From: Kitagawia praeruptora
Taxonomy: Eukaryota; Streptophyta; Magnoliopsida; Apiales; Apiaceae
Assembly (NCBI GenBank): GCA_037693485.1
Contig: CM075351.1
Span: 16,487,001-16,551,000 of the forward strand
Direction: 5' to 3'
Length of the DNA stretch: 64,000 bases
The position numbers and the translations under genes are program-made. Below, piece by piece: positions 22,001 to 33,156 of the stretch; the first letter of the stretch is position 1, and each line of letters opens with the position of its first letter. Under the pieces are notes generated by a model that saw only the letters and a program-made list of their open reading frames with translations, did no database searches and was not told the DNA's origin.

Positions 22001-22250
22001 AATTCCAATCATGTGTGACAACACAAGTGCAATCTCTATAGTTGCCAATCCTGTCAATCATTCTAGGACAAAGCATATTGACATCAGATATCATTTCATA
22101 AGGGAACATGCAACTAATGGAACTATTGAGTTGCATTATGTTTCTACAGATAAACAAATAGCTGATATATTCACTAAGCCATTAGATGAAGCCACCTTCA
22201 CAAGGTTGGTTAGTGAGATTGGAATGCTGAATTCTTCATATTCTGGCTAG
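18990..22250 (+). CDS. Copia pol: protease, integrase, RT, RNase H
   Basis: A 1,086-codon uninterrupted frame. Protease active site is WILDSGCSNHMTGD. The pre-integrase zinc region has WHKKLSHLN and CEACQKGKMKR. Integrase shows IHMDLFGPV, RSDNGTEFRN and QQNGFVERKNRTL. RT shows QMDVKSAFLNGELEEEVYV, LYGLKQAPRAWY and the QIYVDDIIFGS catalytic box. RNase H has GYSDADYAGCRVDRKSTSG and STAEAEYIA, and the C-terminus ends in ADIFTKPLDE. The frame has no ATG start at its left end and probably depends on a shift from gag. No canonical slippery heptamer is in phase. This is the only major frame of the element that looks whole. Confidence 0.95.
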   Translation: MGTKGEVIPLCLQGKENEKKVMWILDSGCSNHMTGDMAMLSQYEEKAGPIIDFGDDSMGNTLGYGKLKVGNVIIEDVALVKGLKHNLLSVGQFTDRGFKVDFDKDECLITHKKTGDFALSGVRKGSLFVANMDSANKDKICCFYSKASNEDCWLWHKKLSHLNFKAINSLVKRELVRGMPTLELCQEGVCEACQKGKMKRSSHKTKTVTSITKPLQLIHMDLFGPVNIMSLGRKKYDLVMVDDFTRYTWVEFLASKDEAPQVIIEHIKKVDKEAKANNASVIALRSDNGTEFRNAILEAFCKENGISQQFSAPRTPQQNGFVERKNRTLIEAARTMLFDAKMPTCFWAETVSTACYIQNRTLINKNTGKTPYNLMTGKKPTLKYVHTFGSKCFVLKDNSEYVGKFDAKAFERIFLGYSMERIAYKVYVISQKKIMESTDVTFDDSKLPGLEEANDEDKDPLKFDNLDDSDEETETLVQQTQVNNDTREEFMPINSEETSIQDTPVSSGNFTGGGNENDHDVDDEATSRMRNQAEHSRKWDRSHTAEQIIGDPNAGVRTRRATQNECLYGCFLSQVEPKKLDDALLDPDWIIAMQEELNQFERNKVWELVPAPKNRTIVGTKWVLKNKMDEDGVIIRNKARLVAKGYSQQEGIDYDETFTPVARLEAIRIFLAFAVHSNFKVYQMDVKSAFLNGELEEEVYVQQPPGFEDPHFPEFVYRLLKALYGLKQAPRAWYDTLSQFLLENQFTRGTLDNTLFYKKHGDDFILVQIYVDDIIFGSTNEKLCEKFSKLMQSRYEMSMMGELTFFLGLQVSQRKDGIFISQTKYIKDLLKKFDLEYCSPAKTPMATATKLDEDAKGKKVDISVYRGMVGSLLYLTASRPDIMFATCLCARFQSNPKESHLIAIKRIFRYLKGTPNFGLWYPKDTGFNLVGYSDADYAGCRVDRKSTSGSCQFLGQRLVSWYSKKQQSVSTSTAEAEYIAAGSCCAQVLWIRNQLRDYGLVLERIPIMCDNTSAISIVANPVNHSRTKHIDIRYHFIREHATNGTIELHYVSTDKQIADIFTKPLDEATFTRLVSEIGMLNSSYSG

Positions 22251-23084
22251 GTGAATACATCATATAGATTGTTGTAGCAGTAAACACTTACTTTATTTAA
22301 ATTCTCAATATTTTTGGAGTAAGTGTTGACTGAAATATGATTTATAAATATTTCAAATCTGTTGCATATTTAGAAAATCATATTCTCTTGTTAACTTGAA
22401 ATTTCTATGAAATTTTGAGAAAATCACTGTTTAATTTGCTAGAATATTCGTGAATGAATATGGCTGGTAAATTTTAAAAAGATAGTGAAAATTGAGTGTC
22501 TATGAGTATAATTCGACAAGTCAGACTTCTCAAGTGATTCACTATTCGACATCTCTAACAAGTCTCATTAGAGCACTCTCGAGTTCTCGAATAGAGTCTT
22601 TTAGAGTTCTCGAATAGAGGTTTTCTTGTCTTCTCGAATATAGTGTTTTAGTTCTCGATTGACTGAGTTCTCGAATACTATATTTGAGTTCTCGAATCAT
22701 TTGAAAAGGCTGATTTCTCGCTAAATTTTAACCAATTTTGGATTTTTATTCAGAATTACTCATAAAAACATATTTTACCTAATTTAAATTCACTTCTAAG
22801 TTAGATAACTGCCAGCTGTGAGTTACACCCTGCTTGAGTTATCGAATAAGCCTTTCTTGACTTCTCGAATAGTTGTTTTCTACTTCTCGAATGCCTGACT
22901 TGTCGATACAGAACATACAACTAATCGACAATTCAAGTACTTCATACTTTTACAACTTCACATCTATTCGATTCATTTCATTCAATTTCTCAAGCATCCA
23001 AACTCCCAAAACCTCTGAAACCCTAACTGCAAAAGCTAAATTTCTTCTTCTACCTTCGATTTCTTCTCTCTCTCTCACACACAA
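22251..23084 (+). other. Copia spacer between pol and the third frame
   Basis: Noncoding. From about 22500 to 22920 it carries eight or nine copies of TTCTCGAAT, the reverse complement of the ATTCGAGAA motif that fills the LTRs. An AT-rich stretch precedes this. A CT-rich leader (TCTCTCTCACACACAA) ends just before the ATG at 23085. Confidence 0.7.
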
Positions 23085-26000
23085 ATGGCAACAGTAAAGT
23101 TCAACACCAATTTCATTGCTCTAACTAGTGATGTTGAAGCACCCAATGCCAATTTCAAGTGCTTTATGAAGTGGATGTCTGAATCGTACATCAAGAATGC
23201 TCTATCTGTTAACCCAACTCTGTATCTCGACATTCTAGAACAATTTTGGCAGTCTGCTATAGTGGAGGTGGTGGCTCTTGACTCTGCAATATCCTCGTAC
23301 ATCATCTACTGCAAGATTCAAGACAAAAATCTCACTATCACCACAGAGGATATGAATGAGGCACTTGGGATGGGTACCAAAGGAGAGGTGTATGACCCAC
23401 TTGCTACAAATGCTGAATTGGAAGACTTCTTTGATTTCATCAAATATGCAGACAGAATCAGTCTTGGGCACTTGAATAGGAAGCATTTGAGGAAGGAATG
23501 GAGTTATGTGTTTGCTACACTTCTTCAAGTCTTCACTGCAAGAAAATCCAGCTATGATCAAATCAGTACTCCTGCACAGCAAATAGGCTATGCCTTAGCT
23601 TATGGAAAGAAGATAGACGTTGGTCTCATCATTCTGCAGGAGTTGTATGGGAGACTTGGTAAGAATTCAGCCAAGATAGGTAATGAAATTTTCTTCCCTC
23701 ATTTTATTCAATCTGTCCTTAATTTCTTAGATGATAAATTGATTGAATTAGATGGGATGAATAAAAATAGAATAGGCTATCCTAAATCCATGACCAAACT
23801 CATTTTTGGTAATTTGGAGACTAGGAATGATGTGGATGTAAGACTTAACATAACTCCCCATATGGAGAGTCTGTTTAGAACTTACCCCCACAACATGCCA
23901 ACATTTGCCTCTAAGTCTGAGTTAGCTAAGCCCAAGCAAGTAGAACAAAATGCTAACCCAGGGCTAGCTAACCAACCCTCACAACCAAACACTCTACCAA
24001 TCACTGAGCCAACTGCATCATCCTCTCAAAAGGGTGATGTTAGTAAAAAGAAGAGAAAGGAAGTAATGTCTGAACCCTTAAATATTCTATCTGAAGCAGC
24101 ATTAGCTATTGAACTAGGTCTAGAAAGTGAGGAACCAGAGTCACCCTTACTAAGGCCAAAGAAGAAGAAGAAAACTAAGACCACCTCTTCAGCCACACAA
24201 ATGGCTGAAGTTGTAAAATCAGGGGCAAACAGCTCACTAGATGTGTCCTCTCAACAGGGTGCATCTATAGAATCAAGCATCCTCCCCAATGCACCTTCTT
24301 GTATTGAGTCAGCACATGGGAGTGATAAGGCTGGCACTACACTGAGTGGAGAGCACATCACACTTGAAACTCCCTCTATCTCTCAGGGGGAGTTGCCAAA
24401 ATCTACTCTACAACACACTACTCTTCCAGAATCTTCATCTCAAATTTCTTTGGAGCCTGTAATTCAAGAAATTGAAGAGCAAGGCATTGATCACCAAGAA
24501 TCCTTTTCTCTTGGTGAGCCAATGGACTCAAGTGACTTAGTGCATGACACTTTGCTCACCACCCAGGACCCACATTTAGATGGTGAGGGAATGCATGCTG
24601 GGGCATCTCCTAATGACACCATCACAAACACAGAGGTTCCACTAGTTTTCACTAGAGACTCTGTGCCTGTGTCAACTACTGGTGTACCTCATCCCACTTC
24701 TGTGGAGACACCAGTAGGAGAGTCAATCCATCCGGTTGCAGAAGTTGCATCTGTAACTGAGGAGTCTAGCTTGCCTAGCTCTAGCTCTGACTTCTTGTCA
24801 CAATGGCTGAAGCCTGTGCAACATGACAGTGCTTCAGGATCAGGGTCTGTTCCACCATAATTGACGGTTGAAGCACTTCAAAGCTTGGTTGTGGATCAGA
24901 TTCCTGAGTTTGTAAAGATTGCCCAAAACTTGGTCACCTCAAACCTACCCAATTCTGACTATAAAGCCATCTTGCTATGCCATAAAGAAGATGTAGAGCA
25001 GCAACAACAGAAAATAGCAGATGAATCTGCAAGAGATGGAAATGTGGATGCTTGGCTACAAGGCAAATACTCTGTACCTCTCTCAGAAGGCCTCCAACAT
25101 CTAAGAGAAGAATACATCACTTCACTGGGGTCCAATGCCAAATCTCTAACTCCTAGTGATGTGTATGAGGCTGTCAATGACATCTATAAGGGAATCTTGA
25201 AGGCTGCACACTTTCTTGGTAAAGGCCTGCAATCAGAAGTGAATGAAGTAGTTGCAACCACAATCCACCAAGTCAATGAAGTCAAAAGAGAATTCCTCTC
25301 CAAATTTCCCCAGTTGGAGTCAGTCATCAAGGACATTCTGGAATGCAAGTCTACATGCACCAAGATGGACAATGGTTTGGCTCTTCTAAAAGATTCTGTC
25401 ACAAGTCTGGGGCATCAATTTCAGGTTCTATCTGGTCAGACTACAGAATCCACTGCCATGCTAAGGACAATGTTCAAAAATCTTTATGGAGACAGGCTAG
25501 TGACTGAGGTCCCTATTCATGACATGACCATGTATGAAGTCCAAAGACTCAAGGATCAATCACTCTCTGGATTCAGGGCACATGAGCTATTCACTAAGGT
25601 GGATACTCTTGAAAAGGAGGTGGCTACTCTCACTAAGTCCAATGCTCATCTTACAGACAAGGTTGCACTTCTCAATGATCAGTTGGACACTCAAGCAACC
25701 ACCACAGCTGATGTTCTTCTACATCAACAATCTATGTTGGCTGCTATGATGAAGCATATGGGTCTTCCTCTCCCTGAAGAATTTTCCACCCCAAAGGTCA
25801 CTTCTAAAGCCTCTGTGCCTGACAACAAGCCTAAGGGGGAGAAGAGGACAAGGAATTCAAATACTAAGAGGGAGAAACCCAAGGAAAAAGGGATAAAGTT
25901 AAGAGAGGGTGATCACCAAAGGGCAAATAAATCTTCAACTCATGTGCCAGGCAAAGGAAAAACAAAGGTTGATGAGCCTCCTACCTCACTGCCAGTTGTT

Positions 26001-27854
26001 ACTCTACCAACTGTGAATGTCATTACTCCTGGTGGCCAGAAGCAATCTATCACAACCATAGTGGTTGCAGGGAGTATGCCATCTGACAAACCTCCATCCT
26101 CCATATCTGAAAGTGCCAAGCCTATAGAAGTCAAAGTAATTACTGAGGCCAAGCTACAAGAAGTTGCTAACTCAAATGTTTATCATGATAAAGCCTTCTT
26201 GGAGTTTCTGAAAGCCACAAGGGAACAGGCTGGTGACACTCAGTTCTATCTGAGGGAGTTGAAGGAGCAGATTGACTACATCATTGTCATCCCCAAGAAA
26301 GTCAATAATCTATGGTTCAAGGAGATAGTGATGATATCTAAATCAAAGATATGGCATCTAACATAGAAGACTCTACAAGCCCTAAAACACTCAGAGATAG
26401 ATGCCATACTTGAGCTTATTGAGAAGAGAAATGAGAACAACAAAAGTCTGTTTGATGATTTGAGGAATGGCCAACCTTCAAGGCTGCTAGAAGTGATCAA
26501 GAAGCCATGGACAATCATCTATCAGTCTGGCACCAAAATTGAAGACATCAAGCAATTGCTCATTTCCCATGATCTCACTTCTCGAAATCACAGACTGGTC
26601 ATTGCTATCATTGATCAACTACAGAAGTAGGTTGGAACCAGAAATGCTGAAGAAATTGAAGCACTGCACATTCTCAGATCTTTTATAGCAACTGGTGAAA
26701 CTCTAGAGAGGGCTCAACCTAGGAGAAATAAGGATGATGACTCTGAAGATAAAAGTGATGGGAGGAGGAGACATCACAGGAGAGATAAGGGTGATGAAGA
26801 TGAGAAGAAGAAGAAGGATGACAAGAATAAGAAAGATGGTGATGACCAAGGAAAAGTCTATGAGAGGAAAATTGGAAAACAGCAAGCCTTAGGTATTGCT
26901 AGCAGTAACCTCACCACAACACAAGACTCTGAGTCTAGGGTGAATACTGTTAGTAATGACCTACCAAAATCTGGTTCGATGGCTTCTGCAACTGTTTTGG
27001 CACCTCAAGAAGAGAAGAAGATTCAAGTCAAGAAACCATGTGTATGTTTCAGAAAGCAAACTGCTAATGGAATACTACTATGGTCTACCAACAAGGGTCA
27101 TAAGTTTCTGCCTAGCAATCATTCAAGGAGGAGTAAATTTAAGCATGCTGCTAGAAGGGTGAAGATATCGAAGTCAAAGGCACTGACAATAATTCCAGGA
27201 TTGAACCTACCACCTCTGGATGAAATCTATGATGAAGACCAACTGCAGTTCATATGGGCTCAAAGAATCTACCATGTTGCCATTGTTGATGACTTTCTTG
27301 AAATAAAATATATTGATGGAAGACAGAAGAAATTCAGAAAAGGAACATGTCAGCACTGGGGCAGGCTATATGACATAGAAAGAATAATTGCAATGTTGGA
27401 TTCTGAAGACAGAGTGGAAAGGGTATGGAAGCTGGAGCTAATTGACTTTGTCTAAATGAAGAGAGATCACCAGGCAGAAATGAGAAAGAACAGTGAGAAG
27501 CTACTAAAGAAAAGGGAGGAGGAGTTTGCTGCAATGGAAACTAAGGCTGATGAATTGAGAGCTATGGGTCTGTGTAGAGACAAGTTTAATCCTTACATCA
27601 TTGAGTACAAGAAATATGGTAGAAATGTAAAGATTAGAATGGACTACATCAGTTCCTATTCTGAGAAACAGCTGAATGAAGTACTTAAGGATTTATCAGG
27701 CTCCCCTCTAATTGAAGAACTCACTGCAATGGAAGACATTATTCTTGCCATGGAGGAAAATGCAAAGAAGAAAGCCAAAGAAGCTGAAGAGAAGATGAAA
27801 AATGAGAATCTGCAAGCCAAAGCTCAAGAGATGAATCCAAAAGGATATGGCTAG
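23085..27854 (+). pseudogene. Copia third frame (~1,590 codons), broken by four in-frame stops
   Basis: One phase runs from ATG 23085 to TAG 27852-27854. It is interrupted only by TAA 24858, TAG 26364, TAG 26628 and TAA 27453, with no frameshift. The first 230 residues (MATVKFNTNFIAL, YLDILEQFWQSA, ITTEDMNEALG) resemble the plant-transposon domain found in other plant elements. Residues about 270-590 are Ser/Thr/Pro-rich. A coiled-coil region, a Lys/Asp-rich charged block (about 26740-26860), a compact segment (PGLNLPPLDEIYDEDQLQF) and a final coiled coil follow. No signal peptide or membrane segment is visible, so an envelope role is not supported. Function unknown. Confidence 0.75.
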
Positions 27855-27990
27855 TAGTTTCTCATAACTTGTAAGAACACTTCTATGTACTTTCCTCAAT
27901 CAATCTACATACCTGTACTGTTAAAGTTTTATCTTTATGTATGTTAGGCTTGTTATCAGACATGAAATTGTGACTAAGGGTCTCACTCAC

Positions 27991-28004
27991 AATTTGGGGG
28001 AGAT
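27991..28004 (+). other. Polypurine tract of the Copia element
   Basis: AATTTGGGGGAGAT directly before the 3' LTR start TGTTAGTT. Confidence 0.85.
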
Positions 28005-29298
28005 TGTTAGTTACAGAGGCATGCCTGCATACATCTAATAACAAGACTAATTGTTTGTAATGCTTTGCATTACTTACATGACCTCTTAACTGAGGGAACC
28101 TCTAGTTGTAGAGTTTCTGTTTGTATTGTACTTGTAGTAGGCATCAAATCCCAGTTGTGTAACTGTACTTATAGAGTCTAGAATAATGCTAGATAGAAGT
28201 TCCAAGGTTCATGCCTCAAGCAAGAAGATAAAGACTGTCAAATAATCACAGTTGGGATTTGAAGAAATGAAGAATTTGCCTAAGTACCAATTCGAGAAGT
28301 ATATTTGTCTATTCGATAAGTCCAGCATTCGAGAAGTCAGGGATTCGATATCTCAAGACACTATTCGATATCTCTGAATACACTATTCGATATCTCATTC
28401 GATATCTCAAAGATTCGATATGTCTATGTACTCTATTCGAGAACTCAGGAAGTCAACAAGTCAAAGTAGTATTCGAGTTCTCAAGGAGTCAACAAGTCAA
28501 AGTTCCATTCGATATCTCAAGGACTCAGAAAGCTATTCGATATCTCAAGGATTCGACAAGTCAAGTGTTCTATTCGACAACTCAAGGAATCCTGAAGAAA
28601 AGAGCTATTCGAGAAGTAATTCGATATGTCAATATAACAGTGTTCGAGAACTCAGAGTTATCGATCAAGTCAATTCAAGTTCTCGAATCACCTACTTAGT
28701 CACTTCTCGAATACATTCTTGGAGACAAAATACTGAAGAAATTGTATAAGTCAGAAACCTGCAACAAGCCAATGCACTTTATGGACCACAATCTGTAACG
28801 TGCTCTGGAAAGCCTACAAGGAAGCTTGGAGAGATATAGAAGAGACAAAATGCTAAAGAAGTGGATCTGAACAGGCTTTACAAAGTCAAATCTGTAACCG
28901 TTTGGACACTTACTCAAAAAGGATAGACAGACTAGAAAGTAATTTGTTCAGCTACCTTATTTATAGTAAGTAGGGTGTATCCATGTTCTATAAGGATACA
29001 GCCTCACTTCCTTAGTCATTAACTTTTGTGAACTTTGTGAGTCAAGTTTTTCATACGCTGTAAGCTGTATCTCTCTGAGAAAAACGAAGTTGAGAATACT
29101 ATCATTTGTATTCACAGATTGTAGCAACCTTTATCTAATAATACATTAGATTAAAGTGATATTGTGTCTTGTGTTGTTCTTTATCCGCACCTTCACTCTT
29201 GCACACACAAACACTCTTGCTACATAGACTCGAACAAAAAAAAGTTCAAGAATCCATTCACCCCCTCTGTATTCTTTTATCGTATTCAATACTCAACA
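28005..29298 (+). repeat. 3' LTR of the Copia element
   Basis: 1,294 bp, partner of 15172-16467. It is 2 bp shorter in a C run near the end. It carries the same ATTCGA repeats. Confidence 0.92.
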
Positions 29299-30014
29299 CC
29301 ATCTATTCAATGCCGCCAATATTTTATTAGGTTTTGTTTACATTTTATGTCTCATATTTTCTATATATGTTCTATTTATAACATATAGGAAGCAAAATGT
29401 TGAAACGACCTTGTCGATGCTAACCCGACCACCCAACCCAGCAGGTCGGATCGTATTGACTCAAGTGCAATCACTGAACCACATAAATAGTATTATTTAT
29501 TCTTGTCACTAAGAAATTTGCAGTGCAATCCTTTCTCTAGTTCATTCAAAAGTTTTATAAACATTTGCATATAATGTAGTTTTTTAACATGCATCAAACA
29601 TTTAAGTGGAAGACATACATTGTTTACTATTCTCTTCAAATAGCATAGAAACTTTGCATTTTCTTTTGGCATTGTTGATTGTTGTTTTATCTACTAAAAC
29701 ATTTGTTATCTGTTTACTTTCTGTTGAGATCTAGGAACATGCAACAAGTTGAGTAATTTCTGAGCTGCTATCTAATATTCAAATATTGACAATATATTAA
29801 TTGTTTGGATTTGATCCGATGGAATAGTAAGTTGAATTTAATTATGCTTAATTTGTTTTCTTTTTATGTAATTTTTTATCAAACCCGACCTTTTAATATA
29901 TAGATTTGTGTTAAAATTTTATTTTCTATGAATTGGATTGAAATTTTTCAAACTATTTTTTGAAAGTGGGTTGAATTGTGATTTTACTCTAACCCACCAA
30001 CCTCCATGTACACT

Positions 30015-30755
30015 TCCAATTTCACCCATCCCGGTGGGGAATTTTGGAAATTTTTTTGATTCCTAGAAATAGTATAGCAAAAATTTCAAGATCAGGTCCA
30101 TGTCGGGAATTGAGGTGTCCTCGTCATGTTTCTTGATCCGGTTCCTCCATTCCACTATTTAAAAAAAAATGTTTTTGTATATTAACTAAATTATTATAAA
30201 TAATTATAACTTTTATATATTATTTTAATTTAAATTTTTTTAATACATTATCATAATTCAAATTTTTATAGTAGAATATAATAAAATAACAATATTTTAT
30301 TTTTATTTTTTATTATAAATAAAAATTAGTTCAAATTGTTATTTAAAATTTGATTTTATATTAAAAATATATATTACATATCATGATTTATTAAATTAAT
30401 TTTTTAAAAAATTATAATAAAATATATAAAAAAAACAGTTTTAAATAATAAGAATTCCCAATTTTCATTCCTCATTCGAGCCGAAAATCGAAAAGTAAAA
30501 CACTCCATGTTCAAAGATTGAAACCAGTGATGAAGGATTGCACTCCAACCCCAACGTCCGATCTCTAAGCTGAGTTTTTAGAACAAGTTTTTTATTCATT
30601 AATGTTAAAATTTTAAGATTTTAGAAAAAAAATATATTAATCATATATTATATTCTAACAATTAAAATTAAATGAGTAATGATTAGTAGTTACTTAGCTA
30701 ATGAGATGGATGTTCTATGATTTAGATAATTAATAGAACGTGTCATTTTTTATTA
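30015..30755. other. AT-rich spacer, no gene seen
   Basis: Long A/T runs, with no convincing frame, terminal repeats or target duplication. Confidence 0.4.
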
Positions 30756-30764
30756 AATTATTTA

Positions 30765-31044
30765 GGGTCCCGGTTCCTGATAATCGTTTGTCAGGGACCG
30801 GTTATTTAACAATCAGCTTCTCAGCCGTTGGATCGTTGATCCAACGGCTGAGATTAAAAAAAAAAATATTACGTTCCGCGGATCGGTCCGCGGAAATTTT
30901 CCGCGGACCGATCCGCGAAAAATTTCCGCGGAACGTAAATTTTTTTTGTAATCCAGGGGAGCCGTTGGATCGTTGATCCAACGGTTTAGAAACTGATTAT
31001 TAAATAACCCGTCCCTGATAATCGATTGTCAGGGACCAGTTTCC
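30765..31044. mobile_element. Mutator-like MITE with nested palindromes, 9-bp target duplication
   Basis: The duplication aattattta is at 30756-30764 and 31045-31053; nine bases is the Mutator length. The termini GGGTCCCGGTTCCTGATAAT and, inverted, GGAAACTGGTCCCTGACAAT match imperfectly. Inside are a second inverted pair CCGTTGGATCGTTGATCC and a central CCGCGGATCGGTCCGCGG palindrome block. The whole 280 bp could fold into one long hairpin. Confidence 0.8.
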
Positions 31045-31794
31045 AATTATTTATATGTGAACTTAGTACATTTTAGTATAAGTAATCTACAAATATCGGA
31101 TTTGCTCTTATGATAGTTACATGTAAGTGGTATCAGATTATGCATACAACAAAAATGAATGTTGCAATGAAATATGAGTATTGGGTTTAGACTTGGAAAA
31201 GGGTAAAGTAAAATTCTTGGGCTAAGAACTTCATAAATGGATAATGCATGTTTGATTGGGGTTATTAAATCGGAATCTTTTTGAATTGAATTTGAAGTGC
31301 ATTTAAAATGTTAATTTCCAATGTATGTATAATAAAGTGGTTTAAATATAATAAAAATAGCAATACAGATTTAGAATTGCTTAATCTATTTATTTAGAGC
31401 AAATACATTATTAGAAAAATAAAATTTCTATTAATGACAAAGCTGAATAAATTAATAAAATATAAGCACATTTTAAAGATTTGAAAAATGTTCATAGACT
31501 ACCAACATAATATCCCTAACACCTTGATTTTAAGAAATTAAAAAAAATTCTAACTAAATTACACTCTTAAATTTTAAAGTAGATATGTGTAAAATTATTT
31601 TTTTAAGTAGACTAGTTAACATTTTCATTTTTAATAAGATTATTTTACTTTTATTTAGTATAAATAAGATAACAAGTACAATATAAATATGCATACTATT
31701 AAATTATATAATAAAAATGAATCCAACATATTATAATTGCAAATAAACAATCAAGTTTTCATTTTAAAATTAAGTTACATTTATTAAAAAAATA

Positions 31795-32131
31795 CTCCAT
31801 CCGTCCCAATGGGATGTTAACGTTTGCTTTTTGCACGGAAACCAAGATAGTGGGTGTAATATTGTTAAAATAAATGAAGTATTGGGTGTAAGCTTTTTGC
31901 ACGGAAACCAAGATAGTTGGTGTAATATTGTTAAAATAAATGAAGTATTGGATGTAATAGTGATTTTATAATTAAAATAATTTAAGTAGTGGATGTAATA
32001 GTGTAAAGTATTGTTAAAATAAATGAAGTAGTGGGTGTAATAGTGTTAAAACTTACTATTTTTGAAAATGTTAATAATTTATTGGGACATCCCAAAATAG
32101 AAAGTGTTAAGAATAAAAGGTACGGAGGGAG
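31795..32131. mobile_element. Stowaway-type MITE with internal repeats
   Basis: Ends CTCCATCCGTCCCAAT and, inverted, CTCCCTCCGTACCTTT are the Stowaway (Tc1/mariner) consensus. They are flanked by TA on both sides (31793-31794 and 32132-32133). The inside has repeated units of GTAATATTGTTAAAATAAAT and TGAAGTATTGGGTGTAA, which lengthen it to 337 bp. Confidence 0.8.
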
Positions 32132-32584
32132 TATGTACTTAAAAGGACACACATATGTATGACACCAATCAATTATAAGATATAAAGGTAGGAAGAATGA
32201 AGATGATATGAGGATGGGGTGAGATTGTGAATAAAATCAAATGACATATGCTATTTTATGTTTGTAAATTTTTTAACAAATTATGAAATAACATTATATC
32301 AATATTTTTAAAAATATTTAAAGTATAAAATAATATGAAAAGGATCGGTTACAATTTACAAACATGTTTTATACTATTCCAAATAATAACATCATCATTC
32401 CAGCTGTCGAGAGGGATCGGTTACAATTCACAAACATGTTACATACTATTCCAGCTAATAACGTCATTACTCTAGCTGTCATCACTTAATTTCTGCATGC
32501 TCATGCTTCTTTCATAAGTAGTTTCCAGCAAATATAATGATTATATGTATGTCAGTTTTTTTTTTTATGCAAAACTGATCCACT

Positions 32585-32600
32585 CTCATCTATAAATACA
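32585..32600 (+). promoter_or_regulatory. TATA-like box upstream of epimerase relic 1
   Basis: CTATAAATACA lies about 340 nt before the relic. The second duplication copy keeps the same motif near 34686. This suggests a former promoter; no transcript evidence. Confidence 0.3.
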
Positions 32601-32929
32601 AACCTTAATCATTCATTTTTGTGCCATTCATCTTTCTAGTAACAACTTTCGTATAGTTTTTTCTTCTTCTTCTTATCTTTTAAATATCTGATATAATTTT
32701 TTCGAGAATGATAGTAATCTTTGTAAGATAATGATTCTTGGGATGATAATTCATTCTATCATGATTGTACCACTTACAAATAGAAGAAATTGTTACATAT
32801 ATCATTCTAGGTATCAAATTAATTCTATTCCGCATAAAAGTTAGCACTTTATATATCTCATTTTCATGTGCATTGTAATTATATATATTTGACATTATTT
32901 ATCTTTAAAATGTAGATTTTGGTGTAACA

Positions 32930-33065
32930 AGAGTTGAGAAGAATGTTCACTCAAACCTGAGGCGAGCAGATTTTGGCTATGAAGAATATAAGAAGATGGT
33001 ATGTGTAGATGGAGCTGCAATTGAGAAATTTAAAACTTTGAAGCCTGGGGAAGAATGGACTGGCT
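32930..33065 (+). pseudogene. Glucose-6-phosphate 1-epimerase-like exon relic 1
   Basis: After an acceptor-like TAG the frame reads RRADFGYEEYKKMVCVDGAA and IEKFKTLKPGEEWTG then stop. This parallels the C-terminal part of plant glucose-6-phosphate 1-epimerases (aldose epimerase family), which have CVEAAAIEKPITLKPGEEWKG. Only about 50 codons remain. A second echo, LTLKLGKEWT, appears at about 33175-33205 in another frame, so the exon seems duplicated inside the relic. Confidence 0.65.
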
Positions 33066-33093
33066 GAAAAGTACTCTTTCTCGGACAAATGAA

Positions 33094-33156
33094 CAAGAAA
33101 GAGCTTCTTGCACTCCTACAATAGATCAAGAAAGAGCTTCTTGCACTCCTACAATA
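33094..33156. repeat. Two-copy tandem repeat, 33-bp period
   Basis: CAAGAAAGAGCTTCTTGCAC and following bases occur at 33094 and 33127 with near identity. Confidence 0.85.

Larger units (their letters stand above)
15172..29298 (+). mobile_element. Ty1/Copia LTR retrotransposon, SIRE-like, 14.1 kb, with a third frame
   Basis: LTRs are 15172-16467 and 28005-29298 with target duplication ccatc at 15167-15171 and 29299-29303. Order is LTR, primer site, gag, protease-integrase-RT-RNase H, a long extra frame, polypurine tract and LTR. Integrase before RT marks Copia. Length, long LTRs, large gag and the post-pol frame fit the SIRE/Maximus lineage. A hand LTR comparison gives about 18 substitutions plus one indel in 1.29 kb (about 1.4%), younger than the Gypsy element. 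It sits in the same host element as the Gypsy copy. Confidence 0.93.
8648..30014. mobile_element. Split host element containing the Gypsy and Copia insertions (nest)
   Basis: The left end GGAGGTGTACACGGG (8648) and the right end ACCTCCATGTACACTTCC (about 29997-30014) are imperfect inverted termini. With the two LTR elements removed, the pieces 8648-8745, 15037-15171 and 29304-30014 make about 0.94 kb of AT-rich DNA. It contains short repeats of the type 'aacccaacc' and 'cccgacc'. This matches small nonautonomous hAT-like elements with GGTGTNCACGGG ends. The target duplication was not established, so the outer boundary is tentative. Confidence 0.4.

Noticed and set aside
23085..27854. Envelope protein gene of the Copia element
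   Set aside because: Position fits env-like genes of SIRE elements, but no signal peptide, membrane span or cleavage site is visible.
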